DNA of 20,181 nt, taken from IMG/VR virus record IMGVR_UViG_3300021964_000737, positions 1 through 20,181 of that record; one strand, written 5' to 3'. Below are positions 1-7,707 of the stretch, in pieces (position 1 is the stretch's first letter; the number at the start of each line of letters is the position of its first letter). This DNA comes from a virus. Under the pieces are notes generated by a model that worked only from the letters and a program-made list of their open reading frames with translations, was not told the DNA's origin and did no database searches. The position numbers were made by a program, and so were the translations under genes.

Positions 1-262
1 TCTGACCACTACCAGCAGTAACAGGAAAAACTACGCTTGCCCAAGGCAACTCTTCATCTGATAACTCAGATGCAACCGCAGTATGGTATCCCATAATACG
101 AACTTTAAATCTTTCTCCAAATCCCTCTTGTTCATTGTTAGAATATATTGCTGTCCCGCCACGATTCTCTCTCCAGGTTTTAGCATCAGGAATCTGACCA
201 ATCCACCAATGGAATCCGTCTTTACCTACATGATGCCTTTTAAATAAACCTTGCTCAATCAT
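1..262 (-). CDS. gp5: Baseplate hub gp5, N-terminal OB domain (partial)
   Basis: This is the first 87 codons of a protein that runs off the left edge of the window. It begins MIEQGLFKRHH and carries the segments WWIGQIPD, GERFKVRIMGYH and LPWASVVFPVTAGSG. These align by eye with the N-terminal OB-fold of T4 gp5 (WFVGVVED, GRVRVRVVGLH, LPWMSVIQPITSA). In T4 this domain sits on the gp27 trimer and anchors the central spike. Whether the lysozyme and beta-helix domains of T4 gp5 follow cannot be seen. The start codon lies 3 nt after the gp27 stop, so the two hub partners are co-transcribed. The family call is good; only the N-terminus is present. Confidence 0.85.
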   Translation of the reverse strand, partial: MIEQGLFKRHHVGKDGFHWWIGQIPDAKTWRENRGGTAIYSNNEQEGFGERFKVRIMGYHTAVASELSDEELPWASVVFPVTAGSGQ

Positions 263-265
263 TTC

Positions 266-1600
266 TTATTCTTTTCCATATGAGTCACGGACTAGTCCAA
301 GACTTGTTACTGTATTATCTGCTGTTAGTTTATGACAGACATGTGCCACTAAGTATTTACCTTCTGTCTTCTTATTTATTTCATCAGTACCGCCTGCTTT
401 TTGTTCAGGAAAAGCACAGTATATCATTTGTCCTGCTCTAATCTCAAACATACCAGGAATTGTAATGTTAGTGATGATAGTAAACAACTGATTGTATCTC
501 ATAATAGATTGAACCGTTGACCGATTAGCATCAAAGTTGGATTGTCCTGGATTATCCTTCACATACTTTAGTTGTTCTTCAGCATTATTTCCTGGAGGAT
601 TGTATCCAATATCCATAACACTAGTCATTAATCTAGAGGGACCTGCAGTAAAGTTCTTATTGACTAAATCAGCACTGTAAAATCTACCTGCTGTTTTAAC
701 CTTTCCCTTCTGCTGATTACTTCCATAGTCAATCACATTATAGTTGAAGGAAAATGGGTCATAATAAGTTGACCGGTTTCTATAAGTTCCAAGACTTAGA
801 TTCTGATGAAGATCAATGTCTCTCTCAATATCATAATCATAGATTGGCGCATCATATCCATCCTTAAGACCAACTGTTCCTGTATAAATCATTCTCTTGC
901 TTGCAGATTGTTCTAATAGTTTATCTACTGATTTAAAGTTAAATGAGTCACGGTCTTGATAGAAAAGATATCCTGCTGCATTACCTATACTTACATCGGG
1001 AACTGCCTTTGATGCTAACCAAGTACAAACATAAAAAGGTTTTCGACTGTTACCATAAAAGTTATAGTCTAAAGCAGTCGGGTCTACATTAACAGTTTTT
1101 TTACTTTTTAAAACATCTTTAACAATACTTGATACATTAGTAGATATCTTTCCTTGATATCTTTTAACAACTCTAGATAATTCATTAGACAGAGACTCAG
1201 CAGAACATAAGTCTAGAAAGTAAATATTTTTTAAACTATCTGGGGAAGCATTCCTTACACGATTCACATAGAGTTCAACTTTAATAGTACTACTACCTGA
1301 ATCACTCTCTGGAGTAGCATCTTCAATCTCAAGGTCAACTCTTTCTCCTCCTCGTACTGGAAGAAGATCTAATATTCCTCCTGGAGATTCAATTTGTTTA
1401 TTACTTTCAGGTTTAACCGCACCAGTATCTACAATGGTCAATGTAGCAGTTACAGTATTAGACAATATACTCTCATAATATGAAACATCAACCACACCAG
1501 CAGTAATATCTATTGATTTACCTGTGTTACCAGTGATAATACATTTTACTATATTACCAGATTGTAGTGGTGATATTTGACCCGTTTTTGCTTCTAACAT
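266..1600 (-). CDS. gp27: Baseplate hub subunit gp27-like
   Basis: A 444-aa protein lying between the large tail proteins and gp5, the place gp27 holds in T4. T4 gp27 (391 aa) forms the trimeric ring that bridges the tail tube and the gp5 spike. The N-terminal third looks like a tube-fold beta domain (YYESILSNTVTATLTIVDTG). The C-terminal stretch, IPGMFEIRAGQMIYCAFP then YLVAHVCHKLTADNTVTSLGLVRDS, resembles the closing domain of gp27 and related gpD-like hubs. The start overlaps the preceding stop by 1 nt (TAATG). The call rests on gene order and on these patterns rather than on long identity with T4. Confidence 0.8.
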   Translation of the reverse strand: MLEAKTGQISPLQSGNIVKCIITGNTGKSIDITAGVVDVSYYESILSNTVTATLTIVDTGAVKPESNKQIESPGGILDLLPVRGGERVDLEIEDATPESDSGSSTIKVELYVNRVRNASPDSLKNIYFLDLCSAESLSNELSRVVKRYQGKISTNVSSIVKDVLKSKKTVNVDPTALDYNFYGNSRKPFYVCTWLASKAVPDVSIGNAAGYLFYQDRDSFNFKSVDKLLEQSASKRMIYTGTVGLKDGYDAPIYDYDIERDIDLHQNLSLGTYRNRSTYYDPFSFNYNVIDYGSNQQKGKVKTAGRFYSADLVNKNFTAGPSRLMTSVMDIGYNPPGNNAEEQLKYVKDNPGQSNFDANRSTVQSIMRYNQLFTIITNITIPGMFEIRAGQMIYCAFPEQKAGGTDEINKKTEGKYLVAHVCHKLTADNTVTSLGLVRDSYGKE

Positions 1601-4600
1601 TATCCTTGCTTATATAAGAATCCTAATAACTGTTGTTTATAATAACTATTTACCACGTCTCTGGTAGACGCTGCCATTAGAACAGGACTTGAACCTCCGC
1701 CTGCTACAACAGTTTGTTGTTGCTGCTGTGAAGGCACATATATTGTATTCTCTGCACCTTGTTCATAAGATGCTAATCCACTAATAGATCTTGCTCTACT
1801 GCTAGTAACTGCTCCAGGTGTAGTAACACTTGCTCCTGCTCTAGGTCCATTAGAACTCAAGATAAGATATTGAACATAAGGTGAGGGGTTTCCAAGCCCA
1901 CCATATGTTGTTCCATTCTTTTTATTATCAACTTCAAAGTGAAGGTGTGGTCCTGTTGACATTCCAGCACCTCTATCTCCTTTTGCACCACCTGTTCGAC
2001 CAAGTGCTGTGCCTGCAGGTACTTTTTGTCCTTTCCTAACAAGAAACTCTTTAAGATGTGCAAGTCTAAATTGAAGACCTAATGATGGTGCCCAAGCATC
2101 AATTACATATCCATAATTACCGTTGCTTGCAGCATACATAATCTCTACTGGAACAGAGAGAGCAACGAAAGTTCCTACTGGTGTTCCAATATCAATACCA
2201 CCATGCGGTTTATTGCGTTCACCTGTTACGGGATGAGTTCTATTTCCATAAGGCGATCTAACCGGGAATCCACTAATCATATCACCCTTCTGTGTTCCAG
2301 TCGTTTGTCCAGCCCTTGACACAGCAGATCCTGCTATTTGTGCCTGTGATATAGATGCCGTTGGTGAGACCATTCCTGTATTTCCAGCAGTATTGAATAT
2401 GTGCCCACCTAGTGTAGTAGGATTAACATCCTGCGACCTATCATAACCAGCACTATGAGTTCTAAAACCAGTCGATTTCATAATATTATTAATATCAGAC
2501 GCAGACATCGACTTACCTTCTAATGTTGCCCTTAAACCTGCTGTATTCTCAGCCATTGCTAATGCTCTGATTGCCCTTCGTCTTTCATCCTCAGTAATAG
2601 ATGGTAATCCATTGTTGTAAGGTGTGTATTGATCTGGAGCACTAATCACATCAAATATACTACCACTCTTTGCATTGAATGTATCGGGAGTTACCTTTCC
2701 ACTTTGAATAAGACCTGCTCGGTTTAAAACAGACCTAGCAACTGCCGCCATACCTAGTTTACCTTCTCCACCTGCCTCAGCAATCATTAACTTCAATAAC
2801 AGTTCTCTTTCATTGCCCTCAAGTTTTGTAGCAGGCATAGAACCTCTTGGTGGTGGTGATTCTTCCTCCTCCTCACCTTCTTTTACCTTTGATTTATCAT
2901 CAACTTCTCCCTTTTCATCTGTGCTTGGTTGGAACAATGCAGTAACCATTGCTTTACCCATTGTACCAAATGCTCCAAGTAGTCCCAAAGGACCCGTAAA
3001 CATCTTAGGATCAAGTATTTCTTTACCACCCAACCCAAAGGGAACCCACTTTGGTAGTTTTGTTTTAGGAAGAGCTTCCCAAAATTTTGAAACAACTCCT
3101 TTCATCCAATCTAATATTTTACCACCTACCTTTGCTACTTGCCCAACAGCATCAAATATTTTCTTTTGTGCTTTCTTTGGATTCTTTTCAATGATAAGAG
3201 AATAGGCAGCATCGCCCATTACCTCACCAATCAGTCCACCAACGATTGTACCTAAACCAGGAATAGGAATAAATGTTCCTAAAAACTCACCAAGTCCAGC
3301 ACCAATTGCTTTAAATGCTGCTTGTCCAACTGGTTCATTTGAAAGTACACTCGTAGTAAAAACAATAAGTGGACCTACAATAGGAACACCACGAACACCT
3401 CTGCCTGCTCTCTTCAAAACAGGGGCCGAATTTGTAAGTTTTTGAAGATCTTCAGGTTTAGCGATTCCAAATAGTTTTTGAAGAAACGCATTTCCTGCCT
3501 TTGCTAGTTTCTTTCCTTTCCTAAACGTTCCAACAGTTGATCTCTGTAATCTTGATCCTTTGCCACCAAATGCTGTTCCAGTCTCAAGACCAGCTCCAAA
3601 TCTTCTTCTTACGCCGTCTAATCTTCCAAGTGGTCCCTTCTTAGGAGTAGGTTTAAACTGTGATGTTTTTTTTCTTGCTTGTTCTAGATCAAATCCACCT
3701 GCTGCTGCTTGTCCCGGTGAGCGATATCTTCCTGGACCTCTGAAACCTGATGTTCCTGGTCTTCTATATGTTCCAGTCCCACCACCCGTTGATCCTTTTG
3801 ATTTAGGATCATCTATAGGTGGAAGTCCACGCAATAGATTAAATTTATTTCTAGCAAATTTAAGTATTGCTCCTCCAAGTGACTTAATACCTTTAAGAAC
3901 ACCACCAGCAATCTTTCCAATTTTTCTTCCTATTGTTGCTACTAACTTAAAGGGTGCTTTGATAGCAAATTTAAGTACACCTTTTATTGCTTGAAGACCG
4001 CCTCTCAGAATCAAGAATGAAGCATAGATATTATTTTCAAGTAACTTAAATGCTGATTTCATTTTATCAACATTATTAATCATCCATAGGATGAGTCCAC
4101 CAAGTAATATGTTGGTGAAGAAGTCAATGATATTAAACTTTTTAGCAACACCCATTGCGGCAGAACCAATGCCGCCAAGATTTAGTCTTCTCTTCTCTAG
4201 ATTTTCTTCTCTTTGTTTCTTCTTCTTAGCAGATGTTACTTTCTTTTTATTATCTACTTTCTTCTTATCAATTAATAACTGCTTCTTAAGAGTCTTATCA
4301 AGTTGAGTGGTAGTCTTAACAATGCCCTGCATTGTTTTAGTTAGACTTTCATAACTAGTCTTCTGCTGTACCGTATCAACAGATCCTACATCTTTAGATG
4401 TATTAAGAAGTTTTTGATATGAAACTCTCTGTTGAGTTTTTCCTTGAGATACTTCTGCTCTCTTAACTAAAGCACCGCCTTTAGATTTTACTTTCTCTTT
4501 CTTCTTTCCCTTTACAAATTTCTTTGCTGCTTTCTTCGCACCTTCCTTCACTGCCTTCTTGGCCATCTGTGAAGTTACTAATCTTGTTGCTGCGCTAAGA

Positions 4601-4617
4601 AGAAAAGGTATCGCCAT
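1600..4617 (-). CDS. Large tail protein with SleB-like hydrolase and M23 endopeptidase domains
   Basis: A 1005-aa virion protein. Residues 20-145 are very Lys-rich and probably helical. Residues 163-182 hold a hydrophobic segment with the motif DFFTNILLGG. Residues 265-370 are Gly/Pro/Arg-rich, 410-478 are glycine-rich and hydrophobic, and 573-588 are acidic. Residues 604-740 look like the SleB/CwlJ cell-wall hydrolase family (AEAGGEG, then AAVARSVLNR; likely catalytic Glu614). Residues 783-912 are a LytM/M23 zinc peptidase with HGGID (His805, Asp809), His854 and HLHFEV (His891, His893). Two peptidoglycan-cleaving domains suggest local wall digestion during DNA injection. It lies between the amidase-bearing tail protein and gp27, where T4 has gp28/gp29. 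Domain calls are firm; a tape-measure role is inference. Confidence 0.82.
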   Translation of the reverse strand: MAIPFLLSAATRLVTSQMAKKAVKEGAKKAAKKFVKGKKKEKVKSKGGALVKRAEVSQGKTQQRVSYQKLLNTSKDVGSVDTVQQKTSYESLTKTMQGIVKTTTQLDKTLKKQLLIDKKKVDNKKKVTSAKKKKQREENLEKRRLNLGGIGSAAMGVAKKFNIIDFFTNILLGGLILWMINNVDKMKSAFKLLENNIYASFLILRGGLQAIKGVLKFAIKAPFKLVATIGRKIGKIAGGVLKGIKSLGGAILKFARNKFNLLRGLPPIDDPKSKGSTGGGTGTYRRPGTSGFRGPGRYRSPGQAAAGGFDLEQARKKTSQFKPTPKKGPLGRLDGVRRRFGAGLETGTAFGGKGSRLQRSTVGTFRKGKKLAKAGNAFLQKLFGIAKPEDLQKLTNSAPVLKRAGRGVRGVPIVGPLIVFTTSVLSNEPVGQAAFKAIGAGLGEFLGTFIPIPGLGTIVGGLIGEVMGDAAYSLIIEKNPKKAQKKIFDAVGQVAKVGGKILDWMKGVVSKFWEALPKTKLPKWVPFGLGGKEILDPKMFTGPLGLLGAFGTMGKAMVTALFQPSTDEKGEVDDKSKVKEGEEEEESPPPRGSMPATKLEGNERELLLKLMIAEAGGEGKLGMAAVARSVLNRAGLIQSGKVTPDTFNAKSGSIFDVISAPDQYTPYNNGLPSITEDERRRAIRALAMAENTAGLRATLEGKSMSASDINNIMKSTGFRTHSAGYDRSQDVNPTTLGGHIFNTAGNTGMVSPTASISQAQIAGSAVSRAGQTTGTQKGDMISGFPVRSPYGNRTHPVTGERNKPHGGIDIGTPVGTFVALSVPVEIMYAASNGNYGYVIDAWAPSLGLQFRLAHLKEFLVRKGQKVPAGTALGRTGGAKGDRGAGMSTGPHLHFEVDNKKNGTTYGGLGNPSPYVQYLILSSNGPRAGASVTTPGAVTSSRARSISGLASYEQGAENTIYVPSQQQQQTVVAGGGSSPVLMAASTRDVVNSYYKQQLLGFLYKQG

Positions 4618-4618
4618 A

Positions 4619-6781
4619 TTATCCTACGATATTATAGATTGATTTAATGACGATTAGTTCAGTATTCCTAGGGTCAGTAGCAGAAAACTTAGGCAATGTA
4701 GATTGTGACCCACTAGACGCACTATTTGGGTTAGCACCAGGGTTCTGACCACCAGGAGGCAGTATGACTACTCTAGTTCTTCCTCTTCCATCAGGGGCAC
4801 CAGGAGCAGTTAGAGGAGCATTACTTGGTCTCATCTGAACTTGTTGTTGAGTGGCGGCCGCTAAGGGAACATTACTGGGATTCATCTTTACATTTGCAAA
4901 AGAGTTCACAAGAGATTCTGTTATTCCAGTTAGTTGCTTTTCACTTAAACCAGCACCACTCTTCACTGCCTGCTGAAGTTGTGGTGACATATTACCTAGT
5001 TCAATAATACTCATGCCTCTATTAGTTGCAGCAAGACCGCCCCTATGATCTCTTGCAAATGCACCGTATGTTTTTGCGAAATAAGCTTCAACAATATTGA
5101 TTTGATCTGTTCCTTTCATAGGAAGAATCACACCTCTCCCTGTTCCAAATCCAGACTCAAGTGAGGCATCCATATGAATCTCAATCACTTCATAACCCTG
5201 TTTCTCATATGTTTTTAACTTATCTTGTTGTTGAGTAAATCCAGCAGGAGTATTTGGAGTTGAATCATGCATGTCCATCAATCTGACTGGAGCACCAGGA
5301 TACTTTGCTTTAATATTATCAACTGCATTTCTTGCTAATGAACGAGTGAGTTCTGCTTCACCAGGAGCACCCATGCCAGCAGCATGTCCAGGAACAATAA
5401 TATAACCCTTAGGTCCATCACCACCACCAGAACCATAATTTGCTGTGGGTGCTGATCCTTGTCTACCCAATCCTAACCCACCACCATTTTCAAACCCCAG
5501 AAGATTTCCTTTACCTATCTTAGGTCTATTAGTTCCCCCAGCAGCAGCATTAGCAGCAAGTAGATTTTCCCTACCATACATATCTCCTGCTTTATTACTC
5601 ATCACAACTTCACCAGGAGAAAGTGCTACCAGTTGCGTATCAGCACCCATACCAGAGATTTTTTGACCTGTTGAATCAGTTACCAGTGAACCACCAGATA
5701 ATCCTGCGACTGGTTCTGGTGCAGCAAATGGATTTTCATATGGTTCTATCATAGGGATTGACAGAACTGGTTTGTCCTCCTCTTTGATATTGTCTATAGG
5801 GTCAACACCAAAGAGTGCTAATGCTTTATTAACATTATCTTCTAGAGCATTAAAGGCATCAAAAATACCACCAATAAAATCATTAATAGGTCCTAATATA
5901 TTTTCATTTGTCCAAGTAGATATAGAGTTTATAAAATCAATAAACTTATTCACAAAATCAACAAACGGTTGAAATGCTTTTGATGGATCTTTTAAGATTT
6001 CAATAAGACGAAGTAATGCTCCACCTAATAATATATTTTTAAAGAAGTCCAGAATCATATCAAAGAAACTGCCAGCAGGTTTCAATGCTGCCTTTGCTGC
6101 ACTCTTAAACTTATTATCTTTTTCAGGTGTTTCTAACTTTGTCTCTCTTGTCTTCTTCTTTAATGTATCTGCTGCTGATACTTCTTTCTTTTCACTCTTC
6201 TTTTCTAACTGGAACTGTTTGTTGAGTGTTTCAACAATACTATTAAGATTCTCAGATATCTTATTGACTTGTGGGACTAATGTATTTTCAATAAACGCAG
6301 AAGAATCATCTGGTTTTATCTTTTGTATTTCATTTATTACATCATCCTGCAACTTAGTTTTAGTTGCTGGTCCCTGCTTCTTAGGGGCAGCACTTTTTTT
6401 CTGAATCGCACCAGAAAAGAAAGCATCTGCTTTTACTTTCTTCTTGGGTTTGGGTTTGAATCTACCTGTCTTTGATTTAACTCTCTTAAACTCATTCGTA
6501 AGAAGTTCTACTTCTTCAGTAGGCATCTGACTGTTGGACATTCTACCAGCAGCCATCTTCTCTCTGAGAAGAGTTTTATATGTATCGTAATCTATATCAC
6601 TAACATCATCTAATCCTAAGAGTCTTAGGATTATTTCTTCAATATTATCTTCCTTAACTGATTGTTTCTTCTTTGCCTTAGAAGAAATAGCAAGCGCAGA
6701 GGATCCACCAGAAGGATTAGACTTCTTCTTTCCTAATATGCTATTCAGTAGATCGTCTAGACCCTCTGGGATTTCATCCAT
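4619..6781 (-). CDS. Tape-measure-like tail protein with N-acetylmuramoyl-L-alanine amidase domain
   Basis: A 720-aa protein. The N-terminal 230 residues are Lys-rich and helical. Residues 245-257 carry DFFKNILLGG, the same motif as the neighbouring 1005-aa protein. Residues 375-410 resemble the phage tape-measure motif of the type D-x-L-x-A-x-LSPGE (here QLVALSPGEVVM). Residues 455-632 look like a zinc amidase (Amidase_3): His466 in VPGHAAG, Glu475, His536 in EIHMDAS, and catalytic Glu594 in IIELGNMS. The C-terminus is Pro/Gly/Asn-rich. The gene starts inside the end of a small ORF that is probably reached by frameshifting, which is the position of the tape measure gene in many phages. It could be the tape measure itself or a tape-measure-associated lysin. 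Confidence 0.75.
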   Translation of the reverse strand: MDEIPEGLDDLLNSILGKKKSNPSGGSSALAISSKAKKKQSVKEDNIEEIILRLLGLDDVSDIDYDTYKTLLREKMAAGRMSNSQMPTEEVELLTNEFKRVKSKTGRFKPKPKKKVKADAFFSGAIQKKSAAPKKQGPATKTKLQDDVINEIQKIKPDDSSAFIENTLVPQVNKISENLNSIVETLNKQFQLEKKSEKKEVSAADTLKKKTRETKLETPEKDNKFKSAAKAALKPAGSFFDMILDFFKNILLGGALLRLIEILKDPSKAFQPFVDFVNKFIDFINSISTWTNENILGPINDFIGGIFDAFNALEDNVNKALALFGVDPIDNIKEEDKPVLSIPMIEPYENPFAAPEPVAGLSGGSLVTDSTGQKISGMGADTQLVALSPGEVVMSNKAGDMYGRENLLAANAAAGGTNRPKIGKGNLLGFENGGGLGLGRQGSAPTANYGSGGGDGPKGYIIVPGHAAGMGAPGEAELTRSLARNAVDNIKAKYPGAPVRLMDMHDSTPNTPAGFTQQQDKLKTYEKQGYEVIEIHMDASLESGFGTGRGVILPMKGTDQINIVEAYFAKTYGAFARDHRGGLAATNRGMSIIELGNMSPQLQQAVKSGAGLSEKQLTGITESLVNSFANVKMNPSNVPLAAATQQQVQMRPSNAPLTAPGAPDGRGRTRVVILPPGGQNPGANPNSASSGSQSTLPKFSATDPRNTELIVIKSIYNIVG

Positions 6782-6953
6782 TCTGTCTTGCCTTTGACTT
6801 TTGCTCTTCGTCCTCTAAGTGTTGCTGTAGAAGTGCGACATAAACATCACGCTCCCAAGGCATCATGTTTTCAATCTCAGTTAATGAATATTTATGGTAC
6901 TGCATCAGGGCAAAATTTAACTTATAATACCCCTCAAGATCCATATGGATCAT
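6774..6953 (-). CDS. Small ORF in the -1 frame, putative tail-assembly chaperone extension
   Basis: A 59-codon ORF beginning MIHMDLEGYYKLN and containing MQYHKYSLTEIENMMPWER. It ends TGA and overlaps the ATG of the 720-aa tail gene by 8 nt. It lies in the -1 frame relative to the gp26-like gene, whose stop is 2 nt upstream of this ATG. The -1 frame is open back to 7004, so a -1 slip would add RVG plus these 59 residues to the gp26-like protein, giving about 300 aa. The W-E-R core after a helical aromatic stretch resembles the T segment of tail-assembly chaperones. Independent initiation is possible, at ATG 6953 or at ATG 6944, which has TAGGG about 9 nt upstream. That the ORF is translated is likely; its function is inference. 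Confidence 0.7.
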   Translation of the reverse strand: MIHMDLEGYYKLNFALMQYHKYSLTEIENMMPWERDVYVALLQQHLEDEEQKSKARQNG

Positions 6954-6983
6954 CCCTACGCGAAAAAACTGGATAAACCCTCC
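6938..6983 (-). promoter_or_regulatory. Candidate programmed -1 ribosomal frameshift signal
   Basis: On the minus strand GGAGGG (6983-6978) is followed after 9 nt by T TTT TTC (6968-6962), phased as X XXY YYZ in the upstream gene's codons AGT TTT TTC. Next come GCG and the TAG stop, then, 10 nt after the heptamer, the 14-nt perfect palindrome GATCCATATGGATC (6951-6938). An upstream SD-like stimulator about 10 nt from the slip site is the arrangement known from bacterial dnaX. A 5-bp hairpin could form downstream. The -1 frame leads straight into the small ORF 6774-6953. Confidence 0.7.
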
Positions 6984-7675
6984 AAAACGACAGTGCCTTT
7001 TTTCTTAGTCTTAGGATTCTTTACTTCAATTTCATGCGATAGTTTAGGCATAGTATTGAAAAACTCTTCAACTTTTTTAAACTGAAGAGAGTTCATCTGT
7101 TCTAAGAACTCATTAATCTCCTCACGACTACAATCTTCTGCTGCCCAGACATCATCTGCACTAAAGATTTTATCAATACATCCACCAATAATTTCAAAGG
7201 ATTGATCCATTGCGGAATCATCGCTAAGGTCAAAGTTGTTTTTAATAAACTGGTCAAGAGAAGGATACTTCATCTCCATTGTAAGTTCGTCATCCAGTTT
7301 AATCATCTTGTCATGGTTTTCACTGAACTTGACTTCAATCTCATCAAGATTAATCTTGACTGGAACTTCAGTCTCGCCATCATCAGGACAAATGATATTG
7401 ACTTCTACTTCTTCTCCAACAGACTTGCCTCTGATATTAAGGAACAAGAACTCAATGTCAAATGTAGGAAGGTCTTCTACTTTAATGTTTCTTGTGGAAA
7501 TACAGTTCTTGATTACGGTTTTGATTGCTGTAGTAATCTGAGTATTATCTTCGCTCTCTAAGGCAAGTACTAAAAGTTTTTCTTCTCTTACAAGGAAAGG
7601 TCTATACTTAATCTTTTGTTTGGTCGAAGGTAATTCCAACTCATATGTCGGTGTTGAAATCTTAGGTAAAGGCAT
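6956..7675 (-). CDS. gp26: T4 gp26-like baseplate hub/tail assembly protein
   Basis: A 239-aa protein starting MPLPKISTPTYELELPSTKQ with KYRPFLVREEKLLVLA and, in the middle, VEVNIICPDDGETEVPVKIN. This looks like the T4 baseplate family (gp26/gp51-like; probably Pfam T4_baseplate), usually annotated as a baseplate hub subunit in cyanophages. It would be the shorter product of a G/GT-type pair, because a slippery heptamer lies two codons before its stop and the next ORF is in the -1 frame. In T4, gp26, gp51 and gp28 act in hub and tape-measure assembly, which agrees with a chaperone role. The start ATG has only a weak ribosome site, but a late-promoter motif lies 25 nt upstream. Which T4 gene number applies is uncertain. 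Confidence 0.65.
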   Translation of the reverse strand: MPLPKISTPTYELELPSTKQKIKYRPFLVREEKLLVLALESEDNTQITTAIKTVIKNCISTRNIKVEDLPTFDIEFLFLNIRGKSVGEEVEVNIICPDDGETEVPVKINLDEIEVKFSENHDKMIKLDDELTMEMKYPSLDQFIKNNFDLSDDSAMDQSFEIIGGCIDKIFSADDVWAAEDCSREEINEFLEQMNSLQFKKVEEFFNTMPKLSHEIEVKNPKTKKKGTVVLEGLSSFFA

Positions 7676-7699
7676 AATGTTTTAATCAGTCAGTCGGTT

Positions 7700-7707
7700 T
7701 ATTTATT
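7700..7707 (-). promoter_or_regulatory. T4-type late promoter motif (AATAAATA)
   Basis: On the minus strand AATAAATA overlaps the stop of the gp54-like gene and ends 25 nt before the ATG of the gp26-like gene. The position suits a gp55/gp33-dependent late promoter (T4 consensus TATAAATA; CTAAATA-like in cyanophages). The assignment rests on motif and spacing only. Confidence 0.45.

Noticed and set aside
3560-3994. 144-codon plus-strand ORF
   Set aside because: It is antisense to the 1005-aa tail gene, Pro/Leu-rich with no family pattern, and is best explained as a shadow of that gene's codon usage.
4854-4861. GCGGCCGC (NotI) site in an AT-rich genome, possible cloning scar
   Set aside because: It encodes an alanine run in frame within a low-complexity tail and is not flanked by vector-like sequence.
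6994-7006. A-rich run upstream of the slip site as an alternative slippery sequence
   Set aside because: In the gene's frame the codons are AAG AAA AAA GGC, which do not give a phased X XXY YYZ heptamer.
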